64,000 bases of DNA from Daejeonella oryzae DSM 19973 (lineage in GTDB: Bacteria; Bacteroidota; Bacteroidia; Sphingobacteriales; Sphingobacteriaceae), in the NCBI RefSeq assembly GCF_000422945.1, contig NZ_AUHA01000003.1:124001-188000 (forward strand). Direction: 5' to 3'. The notes under the pieces are model-generated. The model was not told the origin of the DNA. It did no database searches and saw only the letters and a program-made list of their open reading frames with translations. Both the position numbers and the translations under genes were made by a program. Below, in pieces: positions 17,582-26,877 of this stretch; position 1 is the stretch's first letter; each line of letters opens with the position of its first letter.

Positions 17582-19249
17582 TTATTCTAATTCTTTCTTT
17601 TTCCCGGAGTTATTAAATTCCTTTTTTAAGTTTTCAGCTTCGGTTTTCAATTCTTCCATTTGTTTTTTCCACTCCGGACTATCGAACTGCTTTTTCATCT
17701 TTTCAGTATCGATTTTCATTTGTTCCATCTGTTTTTTCCACTCCGGACTATCGAACTGTTTTTTCATTTTTTCAGCATCAATTTTCATCTGTTCCATCTG
17801 TTTTTTCCACTCCGGACTATCGAACTGTTTTTTCATTTTTTCAGCGTCAATTTTCATCTGTTCCATCTGTTTTTTCCACTCCGGACTTTCGAACTGCTTT
17901 TTCATCTTTTCAGTTTCGATTTTCATCTGCTCCATCTGTTTCTTCCACTCCGGACTATCGAACTGCTTCTTCATCTTTTCAGTTTCGATTTTCATCTGCT
18001 CCATTTGCTTTTTCCATTCGGGATTGTCGAAATTCTTATCACCCGGAATGGTATCAATTGCTTCCGGTGGATATATATTTACCGATGAAGGCATAGCCGG
18101 AGGTGCCGTTAGAATAGGGTGATGCGGCGCATTCATAATTTCATTTACAGGAGGAACAGGTGGGGCAGGAGCCTCAAGTTTTAGAGCAGTAAGTGCCGGT
18201 GGAGCAGGCGGTAAAGGTATTTTGTCTGTTTGTTTATTCTCTATTTTTGTTTTAACTGTATCAGTTGGGAGTGCCCATGCTAATGAAAGACTGATACCCA
18301 GAATACTGATTAGTGTCAGCAGCTGTAGTTTGGGATTATTGTTTAATGGTTTCATAATTGTGATTCTTTTTATACGATTTAAAAGTGGATATTTTCCGGA
18401 TCCGGAGGCTGAATGAGCCAGTTGCAGCTGACTGTATTTATTTTCTTCAAGAAGTACCAGAGCGCTGGCGTACAGATTAGCATTGCTGCTGTATTTCACA
18501 GCCAGATCATCGCAGCAAAATTCCCTCACAATTCTTATTTCTTTGGAGATCAACCAAACGGAAGGATTGAAAAACAAGACGATTTCCATTATGCGCTGAA
18601 AAATATTCCATACATAGTCGTTCCTTTTAATATGAGCCAGTTCATGCAAAAGTATTGCTTCAACCTGCTCTGTATTCAGTTTGTTGATCATCGCCAACGG
18701 AAATAGAATAATGGGTTTTATAAAGCCCGCAGTTAGCGGGACCAAGATTTTATTGCTGAAATAAAGAGATACATTATTGCTTATTTTTAAACGCGAACTT
18801 AATTTTTCCAAGCGTTGATCCCAGTGGACATTTAAATCTGATTTCTGCTGGTTTTTAATTGCTTTAATTTTAAAAAGTCCTGAAATCAAAATTAGCGACT
18901 GAATGCAAACTCCTGTTAAATATATTCCAGCAATCCAGCCTGAATTTATTTTAAGCCAATTTAAAATAGTTGTTTCTGATGCCGAATACCTTACATCAGT
19001 CGGTCCCGTAAATATTTGAAGATGTTCAGTTCTGAAATTAGCAGCTGAATATATTTGAAAAACAGCCATCAGAAAACTGATAAAAATCAATGACAATGAT
19101 CCATAAAATAGTCGGTACCGTATAAATGCAGGAATTCCCGGCGCAGCTTTAGTAATAATTTTTAGAAGCAGGAGATTTAAAAATCCCTGTCCCAATGATA
19201 AAATCATTGCCTGGCTGATAGCATAAAATAGAATCTGAGAATTCATCAT
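17582..19249 (-). CDS. M56-family (BlaR1-like) membrane metallopeptidase with repeat tail
   Basis: A 555-residue sensor-type protease. The N-terminal half has three membrane segments (about 5-30, 48-68, 103-125) and the zinc motif HELAH at residues 202-206, in the LLHELAHIKRND context typical of BlaR1/MecR1; a fourth segment is LLTLISILGISLSLAWALP near 315. The BlaR1 penicillin-binding domain is absent. Instead there is a Pro-rich stretch (about 340-400) and six repeats of 23 residues, FDSPEWKKQMEQMKIETEKM plus KKQ, up to about residue 543. In known systems the peptidase cleaves the paired BlaI repressor after a signal. The stop codon of blaI abuts its ATG. The ligand sensed is unknown. Confidence 0.9.
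   Translation of the reverse strand: MMNSQILFYAISQAMILSLGQGFLNLLLLKIITKAAPGIPAFIRYRLFYGSLSLIFISFLMAVFQIYSAANFRTEHLQIFTGPTDVRYSASETTILNWLKINSGWIAGIYLTGVCIQSLILISGLFKIKAIKNQQKSDLNVHWDQRLEKLSSRLKISNNVSLYFSNKILVPLTAGFIKPIILFPLAMINKLNTEQVEAILLHELAHIKRNDYVWNIFQRIMEIVLFFNPSVWLISKEIRIVREFCCDDLAVKYSSNANLYASALVLLEENKYSQLQLAHSASGSGKYPLLNRIKRITIMKPLNNNPKLQLLTLISILGISLSLAWALPTDTVKTKIENKQTDKIPLPPAPPALTALKLEAPAPPVPPVNEIMNAPHHPILTAPPAMPSSVNIYPPEAIDTIPGDKNFDNPEWKKQMEQMKIETEKMKKQFDSPEWKKQMEQMKIETEKMKKQFESPEWKKQMEQMKIDAEKMKKQFDSPEWKKQMEQMKIDAEKMKKQFDSPEWKKQMEQMKIDTEKMKKQFDSPEWKKQMEELKTEAENLKKEFNNSGKKKELE
17618..18031 (-). repeat. Six tandem 69-bp repeats within the M56 gene
   Basis: Six units of exactly 69 bases, beginning at 18031, 17962, 17893, 17824, 17755 and 17686 on the minus strand, with no frame slippage. 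The recurring plus-strand marker ACTCCGGACT appears every 69 bases. Inner units are almost identical at the DNA level, the outermost two have diverged. Each encodes a 23-residue Lys/Glu/Met-rich unit starting FD(S/N)PEW. Confidence 0.95.
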
Positions 19250-19627
19250 TTATTGATTTTCTAATTGATCCAAATATTTTTTGATCATATTAATTTCCTC
19301 TTTGGACGATTTTTTACTGCTTAAAGCCTGCATTACCAATTGTGCCGAAGAACCGTTGAATACCGTATCAATCATCGTTTGCACTATTCCCTGGCTGGTG
19401 TTTTCTCTGGATACCAATGATTTATATATATGAGTACGGTTATTGGTATCCCGTTCTACCAAACCTTTTTCAGACATAATCTGCATTAATTTTAAAGTTG
19501 TGGTGTAGCCTACCTCAACTTCACGGTCTTTTGAAAGCTCTTCATTCACTTCCCTTACGGTACAATCTCCCTTTTTCCACAAAATTTGCAGTATTTCGAG
19601 TTCGCTATTGGTAGGTTTAATATTCAT
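19250..19627 (-). CDS. BlaI/MecI/CopY-family transcriptional repressor
   Basis: A 125-residue winged-helix repressor of the penicillinase-repressor family. It starts PTNSELEILQILWKKGDCTV and continues with VEVGYTTTLKLMQIMSEKGLV (the recognition helix region) and a basic wing. The last 45 residues form the dimerisation part, where BlaI is cut in known systems. It sits directly in front of the M56 peptidase gene, which is the classical two-gene arrangement. Two palindromes immediately upstream of its start are likely its operators, so it probably represses its own operon. The inducing signal is unknown; beta-lactams need not be involved, since no beta-lactamase is near. Confidence 0.93.
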   Translation of the reverse strand: MNIKPTNSELEILQILWKKGDCTVREVNEELSKDREVEVGYTTTLKLMQIMSEKGLVERDTNNRTHIYKSLVSRENTSQGIVQTMIDTVFNGSSAQLVMQALSSKKSSKEEINMIKKYLDQLENQ

Positions 19628-19638
19628 ATAATTGTAAG

Positions 19639-19654
19639 TACGAATTATTTCGTA
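19639..19654. promoter_or_regulatory. Operator candidate 1, BlaI-type palindrome
   Basis: TACGAATTATTTCGTA: a 6-bp inverted repeat TACGAA/TTCGTA around a 4-base centre, 12 bases upstream of the blaI start codon. It overlaps the place where the transcript must begin or run, which suits repression. Confidence 0.75.
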
Positions 19655-19662
19655 TACAATTA

Positions 19663-19678
19663 TACGAATAGTTTCGTA
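19663..19678. promoter_or_regulatory. Operator candidate 2, BlaI-type palindrome
   Basis: TACGAATAGTTTCGTA: the same TACGAA/TTCGTA half-sites with a 4-base centre as in the first palindrome. The centres are 24 bp apart, which would place two repressor dimers on related faces of the helix. Confidence 0.75.
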
Positions 19679-19814
19679 GTATAAAAATTATTTTACATTT
19701 TTTAACATTTATGCTTTCCGGATGGATTTATAATGGAATTTCAGGAAGCATTTTTCCACACCTGTAGCAAAAAACTTTCAATCGATTAACTTTACCCGAA
19801 TCAATAAATGAATT

Positions 19815-22424
19815 TTGGCAAAGAGCGATCAGAAAGAAACACCCCTAATGCAACAGTATAATACTATAAAGGCCAAATATCCTGGTGCTTTATTGTTATT
19901 TCGTGTGGGAGATTTTTACGAGACATTTGGTACAGACGCTGTAAAGGCCGCCGGAATATTGGGTATCGTGCTAACAAAGAGAGGCAGTAATAACGGTGCT
20001 CCAATTGAATTGGCAGGTTTCCCGCATCATTCATTAGAAACTTATCTGCCAAAACTCGTTCGTGCGGGTCAGCGGGTAGCCATCTGCGATCAGCTTGAAG
20101 ATCCGAAAACCACCAAAACTATTGTAAAGCGGGGTGTTACCGAATTAATAACGCCCGGTGTTTCTTACAGCGATAACATTCTTCAACAGAAAACGAATAA
20201 CTATCTCGCATCTGTTTATTTCGATAAAAATACGATGGGGATCTCTTTTTTAGATATTTCTACAGGTGAATTTTTGGTGGCACAGGGTAATGCGGATTAT
20301 CTGGATAAACTTTTGCAGAGCTTTAAGCCCAGCGAAGTGATATTTCAGAAAAGCCGGCGCCGTGATTTTATAGAGCTTTTTGGCGATAGATATTATACCT
20401 ACGAACTGGATGAATGGATTTTTAGCGGAGATTATGCACAGGAAACAATCCTAAAGCATTTTGATGTAAAATCGTTGAAAGGGTTTGGTATTGACCGTTT
20501 AAATCTGGCGGTAATCGCGGCGGGTGTGGCTTTGCACTATTTAAACGAAACTGAACACCGCAATCTGCAGCACATTTCCTCCATATCCAGAATTGAGGAA
20601 GATCGCTTTATGTGGCTCGACCGCTTTACCATCAGAAACCTGGAATTGATTGGCTCGGCCAATGAAAACGGAGTTTCTCTGGTTGATGTTTTGGATCAAA
20701 CCTGTTCTCCGATGGGAGCGAGGCTGATTCGCAGATGGATTATAATGCCTTTAAAGGAGAAAAAGCCAATTTCCGAACGTTTAGACGTGGTTGAATTCTT
20801 AATCAATAATGAACCTATCCGCGAAAGCCTGATTCATGAGATTAAGCAAATCGGCGATTTGGAAAGATTAATATCTAAAATCGGACTTTTAAAAGCCAAT
20901 CCAAGGGAAGTGGTTCAATTAAAGAGAGCCTTGCATGCTGCTTCGGCCATTAAAGCAATTTGCGAAAAAACGGATAATCAATCTCTCAATTTAATTGCCG
21001 AACAGATTAATCACTGTCTGATTATTCGTGATAAGATTGAAAAATATCTTCAGCCTGATCCGCCTGTTTTAATTATTAAAGGAGGAGTAATTGCTGAAGG
21101 GATTGATGATGAGCTGGACAGATTACGTAAAATAGCCTTTGGCGGAAAAGGTTATTTGCTGGAAATGCAAAAACGTGAGGCGGAGCTAACCGGCATACCA
21201 TCTCTTAAAATTGCATTTAACAATGTGTTTGGCTATTATCTGGAAGTAACTCATACTCATAAAGATAAAGTTCCTGCAGACTGGCTTCGCAAGCAAACAC
21301 TGGTAAATGCCGAGCGGTACATTACACCCGAACTAAAGGAATATGAAGAACAAATTTTAGGTGCAGAAGAAAAGATACTCACACTTGAAACCCGTTTATA
21401 CAATGAACTTGTTTTTGCGTTAAGCGAGTTTATAAAACCCATTCAGCTGAATGCTCAAATGGTTGCAAAGCTCGATGTATTACTCAATTTCGCCACGCTG
21501 GCTATTAAAAATTATTACGTTAAGCCTCAGATTAATGAAGGCAGCATTATTGATATTAAGGGTGGCCGGCATCCGGTAATTGAAAAAACCTTACCGCAAG
21601 GCGAAGAATATATTTGCAATGATGTTTTTCTGGATAGCGAAAGTCAGCAGATTATTATAATAACGGGACCGAATATGGCCGGTAAATCAGCCTTACTTCG
21701 TCAGACCGGTTTAATTGTGCTTATGGCTCAAATGGGATGTTTTGTTCCCGCAAAAGAAGCCACTATTGGCCTGGTTGATAAAATTTTTACCCGTGTTGGC
21801 GCTTCAGATAATCTTACTTCAGGAGAATCAACCTTTATGGTGGAGATGAATGAAACCGCCAGTATTTTAAATAATCTTTCGGATAAAAGCTTAATCCTGA
21901 TGGATGAAATTGGCAGGGGAACCAGTACATACGATGGTATCTCTATTGCCTGGTCTATTGCAGAATACCTTCATAATCATCCTTCCGCGAAAGCGAAAAC
22001 CTTATTTGCTACGCATTATCATGAATTAAATGAACTGACCAACTCATTTAGCCGGATCAAAAATTTTAATGTTTCTGTTAAGGAAGTTGGTAACAGGGTG
22101 ATATTTCTGAGAAAACTGGTTCCCGGAGGAAGCGAACATAGCTTTGGAATTCATGTAGCAAAAATGGCCGGGATGCCCGCTAAACTGGTTGGCAGAGCTA
22201 ATGAAATTTTAAAACGTCTGGAACAGGAACGAACCGGCGGTGAAAATATAAAAGACAGTATTAAAAAAGTTCAGGCTCAGGCATATCAACTGCAGATGTT
22301 TTCTATTGACGATCCTGTTCTGGTAAAAATACGCGACATGCTGAATAACTTGGATGTAAATACATTAACCCCGGTAGAAGCTTTAATGAAACTGGACGAA
22401 ATTCAGCGGATCTTAAAAAATTAA
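19815..22424 (+). CDS. mutS: DNA mismatch repair protein MutS
   Basis: An 869-residue MutS1, normal length. Domains in order: mismatch-recognition domain with the Phe-x-Glu motif in [11 protein letters not shown], connector, core/lever, clamp, and the ATPase with Walker [14 protein letters not shown], the STFMVEM loop, Walker [14 protein letters not shown] and ATHYHEL. It binds mispaired bases and recruits MutL. The start is TTG ([16 protein letters not shown]); a nearby ATG at 19808 is in another frame, and homologues begin with a similar sequence. It lies divergently from blaI with 187 bases between and converges on the DsrE-like gene. Confidence 0.97.
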   Translation: MAKSDQKETPLMQQYNTIKAKYPGALLLFRVGDFYETFGTDAVKAAGILGIVLTKRGSNNGAPIELAGFPHHSLETYLPKLVRAGQRVAICDQLEDPKTTKTIVKRGVTELITPGVSYSDNILQQKTNNYLASVYFDKNTMGISFLDISTGEFLVAQGNADYLDKLLQSFKPSEVIFQKSRRRDFIELFGDRYYTYELDEWIFSGDYAQETILKHFDVKSLKGFGIDRLNLAVIAAGVALHYLNETEHRNLQHISSISRIEEDRFMWLDRFTIRNLELIGSANENGVSLVDVLDQTCSPMGARLIRRWIIMPLKEKKPISERLDVVEFLINNEPIRESLIHEIKQIGDLERLISKIGLLKANPREVVQLKRALHAASAIKAICEKTDNQSLNLIAEQINHCLIIRDKIEKYLQPDPPVLIIKGGVIAEGIDDELDRLRKIAFGGKGYLLEMQKREAELTGIPSLKIAFNNVFGYYLEVTHTHKDKVPADWLRKQTLVNAERYITPELKEYEEQILGAEEKILTLETRLYNELVFALSEFIKPIQLNAQMVAKLDVLLNFATLAIKNYYVKPQINEGSIIDIKGGRHPVIEKTLPQGEEYICNDVFLDSESQQIIIITGPNMAGKSALLRQTGLIVLMAQMGCFVPAKEATIGLVDKIFTRVGASDNLTSGESTFMVEMNETASILNNLSDKSLILMDEIGRGTSTYDGISIAWSIAEYLHNHPSAKAKTLFATHYHELNELTNSFSRIKNFNVSVKEVGNRVIFLRKLVPGGSEHSFGIHVAKMAGMPAKLVGRANEILKRLEQERTGGENIKDSIKKVQAQAYQLQMFSIDDPVLVKIRDMLNNLDVNTLTPVEALMKLDEIQRILKN

Positions 22425-22431
22425 AAAAGTG

Positions 22432-22848
22432 TTACTGTGTGGCTTTAATGTAACCCCATCCTTCTTTTTGTTTGCTGATGATTTCATAAATACCATCCGG
22501 TACAATTTGAACGCCGGACAATAACTGAGTTTCTTCAACATTTTGATTTTTCATTGCTACAGCGCAAACCTTGAATTTAATATTGGGGTTTTTGGATAAT
22601 TCTGCAACGTCGGCAGCAACTGTAGACCGTTGTTTCGTAATCATGTCTAAGGATTTCCCATAAAAGACTACTTCCATCTGTGCTTTGGGATCTGATTTTG
22701 AAATTCCTTTAAGCCAGCGAATAATCATTTGATGAGCGCTTGAATCTTTACTCGTGAGATCAAATACTACTTTATAGTCAACTGTTTGCGAAAAGCCGCC
22801 GGAAATTCCCAACAATAGGATGCTGATTAATACTATTAACTTTTTCAT
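22432..22848 (-). CDS. Exported DsrE-like protein
   Basis: A 138-residue protein with a signal peptide (MKKLIVLISILLLGISGGFS, cleavage expected after FSQ). The mature part resembles the DsrE/DsrF/YchN fold: VDYKVVFDLTS at the start, EVVFYGKSLDMI, IKFKVCAVAM (single Cys) and GVQIVPDGIYEIISKQKEGWGYIK at the end. DsrE-fold proteins take part in sulfur relay, but these exported Bacteroidota versions have no settled role. It converges on mutS with seven bases between the stop codons. A Tat-exported protein at 37.1-37.7 kb shares the ending pattern. Confidence 0.8.
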   Translation of the reverse strand: MKKLIVLISILLLGISGGFSQTVDYKVVFDLTSKDSSAHQMIIRWLKGISKSDPKAQMEVVFYGKSLDMITKQRSTVAADVAELSKNPNIKFKVCAVAMKNQNVEETQLLSGVQIVPDGIYEIISKQKEGWGYIKATQ

Positions 22849-22995
22849 TATCTTAAATTTTGCTTACTATAAGTTACCAATTTTAAAATTGTTTGACAAT
22901 AAAATGGTATTTATTGTATTAATAATCAGTTGTTTAGGAAGTACCCTTTTGTTGGAGATAAAAATTCTGGAGGAAGATTATTAATACCAATGTTC

Positions 22996-24663
22996 TTAAT
23001 ATGCAACTCTTAAATCCTGTTTACGAAGCCATCCTTTGGTCACTTCTCCCTCAGTGTTGAAAAAAACTACATAAATAAATCCGTTCGTATCCTGGGAGGC
23101 GATCAGATTAGAACTTCCGGTATCTGCCGATAAATATAACGGCCTTCTGGTACGAACATCAGGCTCATCATAAAAATAAGCCTTAGGAACCACGACCGTA
23201 TATTTATTGCTTGGTTGAATCTCCTCTTTTTTAGGCTCAGAGATAGTCTCCTTTACAGTGGGTTTAACAGCGGATTTTGATTTGTACTGCCTTTTAACCG
23301 GGGATTCTTTTTTTGTTTGGGAGGTTTTAGTTGCAGGTTCATCAACCGGCTTTTCTGTTTCCTTAGGTTTTTCGTCTTCGTATTTTTTAATAATACTATC
23401 AATTCCCTCATTGAGAGTCCTGTTAACCGAATCTGCAAATGCATCCGGGTCTAATTGACTCGTAGCTGCTGATGCTCTGTAATTTGACTTTGATAGCGAA
23501 TCTTCATCAGTATATGTTGCTATAGAACCTCTGTTTTCCTTTTCAGTAAAAAATAAAGAGTACACCGCCACACTTGCTAAAAGAAGAAACAGCAATAAGA
23601 GTGAAAAAATAACGGGCGGAGATAGTACGACTTGTTTCTTTTTGGAGAATTCAGCGCTTTGATATTTATACACATTTAACTGGCCTTCTTTCTGGGTTAT
23701 TATCGCTTTTAATTTTGAAATTTCTTTTTCCTTTTCATCAAGTGCGATTTGTGTCGGTATAACAGCGGTGTTGCTGTATTGACTATTTTCACCTGCAACA
23801 ACAGAAGCAGCAACCGGAATATCTATCGTATGATATTTCTTTAAATAGTGCAGCATTTCGGTACCGCTTTTAAATCCGCTGCCTTTTGTAATTTGAAGAC
23901 AAGCCGCAGTAAAATCAAAAAGCCATTCGGGGATGTTCATTTCCTGCTTCTTCTGATCATCACTCCAATTCATCGGAAACTTTTCTTTTCTGGACAGTAG
24001 AATTAAGCTGCCCAAAGCATCGGAACTTTTTACAAGTTTTAAATCTTCGGGTAAAATGTTGTTTCCGGTCAGTAATTGATAGATCATCAGGCCCGCATCA
24101 AAAACATCTTTCTGAGCAGATATACCATTTTCTGATAAATGAGAATTATTCTCTGCGGATATCAGGCTTAAACCAAGTCCTTCAAGGATATAATTTTTAG
24201 AAATTAAATGATGCCTGATATTAGAAAGAATAACCTGCCCGTGTACAATATTCTTATCGTGTAAATGAGCCAGCGCACTCGATAACTGACCGGCAATTCT
24301 TAAAACCTGATCGATTGTTAAAACAGGATCGTAGGGTTGAGTTGTTAATTCCTGGAGATTTAATCCATCAAGGGGCTCAATTTCAATAAAAGGATGTGAA
24401 TCTTTTTCAGTGATCCCAACAGAAAGTATGGTTTCTATATTAGGATTAGGGTCATTAAGCAGTTTTATAAATTTATCTGACTCTACTTTATAATGGGAAT
24501 AACCGGGATCATCGATTGATGCAGTATTGAGTTTAATGGGAAAAACCCTGTATAAAGTTTCTTTCTCAACAGAACGTTTGTTCCTGAAAATAGATCCGCC
24601 CGGGTCTATAGTGTAAGAATCTGAATTTTCTAAACTATCAATTGAATGTATCTGCTTGCTCAT
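22996..24663 (-). CDS. Transmembrane pseudokinase with C-terminal SH3-like domain
   Basis: A 555-residue protein with a Ser/Thr kinase-like fold at residues about 20-280, recognisable from LRIAGQLSSALAHLHDKNIV and SAQKDVFDAGLMIYQLLTG (helix F). The active site is degenerate: the HRDLKPxN loop reads HGQVILSN (141-148), so the catalytic Asp and Lys are gone, and the DFG triplet is GLG (162-164). A short coiled coil (about 307-333) precedes a single membrane segment (349-372). The outer part has a low-complexity Lys/Glu/Pro linker and an SH3-like end (about 485-555, YFYDEPDVRTRRPLYLS, GWLRKQDL). It is probably a signalling scaffold between cytoplasm and envelope rather than an enzyme. It is not in a clear operon. 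Confidence 0.8.
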   Translation of the reverse strand: MSKQIHSIDSLENSDSYTIDPGGSIFRNKRSVEKETLYRVFPIKLNTASIDDPGYSHYKVESDKFIKLLNDPNPNIETILSVGITEKDSHPFIEIEPLDGLNLQELTTQPYDPVLTIDQVLRIAGQLSSALAHLHDKNIVHGQVILSNIRHHLISKNYILEGLGLSLISAENNSHLSENGISAQKDVFDAGLMIYQLLTGNNILPEDLKLVKSSDALGSLILLSRKEKFPMNWSDDQKKQEMNIPEWLFDFTAACLQITKGSGFKSGTEMLHYLKKYHTIDIPVAASVVAGENSQYSNTAVIPTQIALDEKEKEISKLKAIITQKEGQLNVYKYQSAEFSKKKQVVLSPPVIFSLLLLFLLLASVAVYSLFFTEKENRGSIATYTDEDSLSKSNYRASAATSQLDPDAFADSVNRTLNEGIDSIIKKYEDEKPKETEKPVDEPATKTSQTKKESPVKRQYKSKSAVKPTVKETISEPKKEEIQPSNKYTVVVPKAYFYDEPDVRTRRPLYLSADTGSSNLIASQDTNGFIYVVFFNTEGEVTKGWLRKQDLRVAY

Positions 24664-25004
24664 TTTAGTATAAATGCTTTTAAATTTTAAAGCACAGTTA
24701 GTTTAATTTATCAGTCCTTGTTTAAGGTCGGACCTAAAATGAAACGAAAGAGTAGTAATATAAATTATTGGTAAAAACCTTATTGACAATATAATAAGTA
24801 TATAATTTATAAATGCTTTAAATCTGACCGGAGGATCAGTTGCGTGTCGGTCATTAACAATCACTAACATTCATATTTTATTATGGTTTTTTATTTTATT
24901 CGGCAAGCAATTTTGGGTAAATTGAAAGGTGCAAAATAAGATTACTTCAATTGTTATCATACTGTATTAGACCTGCATAAAATGCATATAAGAATGTTTT
25001 TGAT
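24664..25004. other. Divergent intergenic region, pseudokinase / phosphoesterase
   Basis: About 340 AT-rich bases between two divergent genes. It holds a short perfect dyad AGGTCGGACCT (24725-24735) and a weaker pair TGACCG (24825-24830)/CGGTCA (24848-24853), both possible protein-binding sites. No gene or RNA was recognised and no convincing TTTG/TAnnTTTG promoter pair. Confidence 0.4.
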
Positions 25005-25883
25005 ATGAGAAATCAATTAATACTTTGCATGATTTTACTGATTTCATTTATCTCATGCAATAAAGATGAAGGGAATAGGATCAGCAATGAAGAATTTTCT
25101 GAAGGCAAAAACTTGGCTGATACTATACCATCACCTGATCATATCATTTTCGTCTGGTTTGAAAATAAAGCTTACTCAGAAATAGTGGGTTCTAACAGCG
25201 CACCGTTTATAAATTCGCTGATAAAGGAAGGAACTTTATTTACAAATTCACATGCTCTGGGCAATCCTTCTTATCCTGAATATATACGGTGGTTTGCAGG
25301 GACAAGAAATGGCAAATTGGATGATAAATGTATTTCAGGTCAGCCTTTTTCAATTCCGAATTTGTTTACCAGATTAGCAGAACAAAAAAAATCATTCGCC
25401 TGGTATAGCGAAGATCTTCCGGAAACAGGCTCAGAAATCTGCTCATACGGAGCTTATCGCGAAAAGCATAATCCAACAACCATTTTTTCCAATGTTCCTT
25501 CTTCTGCTAATAAAAGGTTAATTGATTTTCCGAAAGATTACAATAAGCTTGAAAATGTTATTTGTATTAGTCCGAACATGAATAATGATATGCATGATGG
25601 AAGTGTACGGCAAGGGGATGAGTGGTTAAAGAAAAATTTCTCAGATCTGATTAATTGGTGCAAAACCAATAACTCAGTTTTTGTGATTTATTTTGATGAA
25701 TCAAGCCAAAAAATAGAGAGCCGGATTCCTGTCATTGCAATTGGAGAAGAAGTGAAAGTAAATTACAAAAGCAATATATACTACGATCATTACAACTGGA
25801 CAAAAACAGTTTTGAATATGAACGGAGCAAATCCGATGGCAGGTGCAATTTCCAGAAGTTCAATTGCAGATTGCTGGAAGTAA
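25005..25883 (+). CDS. Lipoprotein, phospholipase C/acid phosphatase-type phosphoesterase
   Basis: A 292-residue protein with a lipoprotein signal (LLISFISCNKDEG, lipobox Cys about residue 18). The mature part fits the phosphoesterase family (PF04185-type, as in AcpA and phospholipase C): IIFVWFENKAYSEIVGS, GNPSYPEYIRWFAGT, NMNNDMHDGSVRQGDEWL and FVIYFDESS. In related enzymes the conserved Asp/Glu/His residues in these blocks bind two metals and the site acts on phosphate esters. The pattern HPSxPNY of the family is altered to NPSYPEY, so the activity is less certain. It is predicted to be anchored in the outer membrane or periplasm. Confidence 0.8.
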   Translation: MRNQLILCMILLISFISCNKDEGNRISNEEFSEGKNLADTIPSPDHIIFVWFENKAYSEIVGSNSAPFINSLIKEGTLFTNSHALGNPSYPEYIRWFAGTRNGKLDDKCISGQPFSIPNLFTRLAEQKKSFAWYSEDLPETGSEICSYGAYREKHNPTTIFSNVPSSANKRLIDFPKDYNKLENVICISPNMNNDMHDGSVRQGDEWLKKNFSDLINWCKTNNSVFVIYFDESSQKIESRIPVIAIGEEVKVNYKSNIYYDHYNWTKTVLNMNGANPMAGAISRSSIADCWK

Positions 25884-25937
25884 GCGGATAAATCTAAAAA
25901 AGCAGAAGCGTGTTTGCCTCTGCTATCGTAAAAAATA

Positions 25938-26162
25938 CTACTGTTTTTTTGGAGGAAGGGCAAAAGCAACTGCTTCATGCTCAAAATGACCTTTGTGAGA
26001 TCCATCGCAAAATGGTTTGTTTTGAGACAATCCGCAACGGCAAATTGAAACCAGTTCTCTTCCGGCCAGGTCATATGCGTTTCCGTTCTTATCTACTATT
26101 TCGAAATCCCCCTCTACACGCAGAGATCCGTTGCTGTTAACTGTAAGTTTTGTTTTAGACAT
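25938..26162 (-). CDS. Small CDGSH iron-sulfur domain protein
   Basis: A 74-residue protein containing the complete CDGSH [2Fe-2S] motif CRCGLSQNKPFCDGSH with three Cys and one His as ligands. The frame stays open farther upstream, but that extension would overlap the start of the NlpC/P60 gene and has no family resemblance; starting at the ATG at 26162 gives MSKTKLTVNSNGSLRVEG, which is the normal beginning of these small proteins. It is cytosolic and probably serves in redox or iron handling. It reads opposite to its neighbours. Confidence 0.88.
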   Translation of the reverse strand: MSKTKLTVNSNGSLRVEGDFEIVDKNGNAYDLAGRELVSICRCGLSQNKPFCDGSHKGHFEHEAVAFALPPKKQ

Positions 26163-26301
26163 TTTAATTTTATTAATCGGCAAAAATAATAAAAATAGGT
26201 TTAGAACGGTTCTGATTAAAATTACCTGAACGTTTATTTTATTGTTGATTTGTGGGAAACCTGATTTGTATTCCACTGCATTATCCGCGACCTTGGACAT
26301 T

Positions 26302-26841
26302 ATGACTCAAACTCAGAAATTATTTCTTTTCTTATTACTGATTTTTACAGGATTCACCTCCTGTAAAAGCAAAAAGATTATTTCAGATTCATCTACTTTT
26401 AAAAATAAAAATCTATCCGGCAGTTTAATTCAGCGTTATGCCCTTGTTTTAAATGTGGATGAAAAGGATATCAAAAACGAAAAGCTTTACAAATTTATTG
26501 ATAACTGGATGGGTGTTCCTCATCAACTGGCGGGCTCAAGCAAACAGGGAATAGATTGTTCGGGATTTACCGGCTTGTTAAGTAAAGAAATTTTTAATTT
26601 CAGTCTGCCCAGAACGGCAAGGGATATGGCTGATCAGGTAAAAAGAAAATATCAGAAAGATCTTAAGGAAGGGGATCTGGTTTTTTTTGATTTTGAAGGA
26701 CAAAAATTTAGTCACGTAGGAGTTTATCTCCGGAATAATAAATTTGTTCATGTTTCAACCAGTAAAGGTGTAATTATAAGCGATCTCAAAGATCCCTGGT
26801 ACTATAAGTATTTTTCAAGAGCCGGAAGTTTTATCCGTTAA
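26302..26841 (+). CDS. NlpC/P60-family lipoprotein endopeptidase
   Basis: A 179-residue cell-wall hydrolase. The ATG at 26302 gives a clear lipoprotein signal (LFLFLLLIFTGFTSCKSKK, Cys21 lipidated), so the more upstream in-frame start at 26242 is rejected. The catalytic Cys is in GIDCSGFTGLL, the His in KFSHVGVYLRNNKF and the third polar residue in KFVHVST. It would cut peptide stems of peptidoglycan, like the Spr/NlpC enzymes of Gram-negative bacteria. Two thioredoxin-fold genes follow closely on the same strand and may share its transcript. Confidence 0.92.
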   Translation: MTQTQKLFLFLLLIFTGFTSCKSKKIISDSSTFKNKNLSGSLIQRYALVLNVDEKDIKNEKLYKFIDNWMGVPHQLAGSSKQGIDCSGFTGLLSKEIFNFSLPRTARDMADQVKRKYQKDLKEGDLVFFDFEGQKFSHVGVYLRNNKFVHVSTSKGVIISDLKDPWYYKYFSRAGSFIR

Positions 26842-26877
26842 GTTTCAGCTTCTTAATTTTACATATAAATTTATATC

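Noticed and set aside
17618-18031. Possible CRISPR array because of the regular spacing
   Set aside because: The 69-bp units are repeated throughout with no variable spacers, stay in frame and encode protein.
17660-18122. Two plus-strand ORFs of 142 and 214 codons with internal repeats
   Set aside because: They are mirror readings of the 69-bp repeats in the M56 gene; the minus strand has the conserved protease.
26242-26301. Upstream in-frame start for the NlpC/P60 lipoprotein
   Set aside because: The longer form would bury the lipoprotein signal; the ATG at 26302 gives a standard lipobox.
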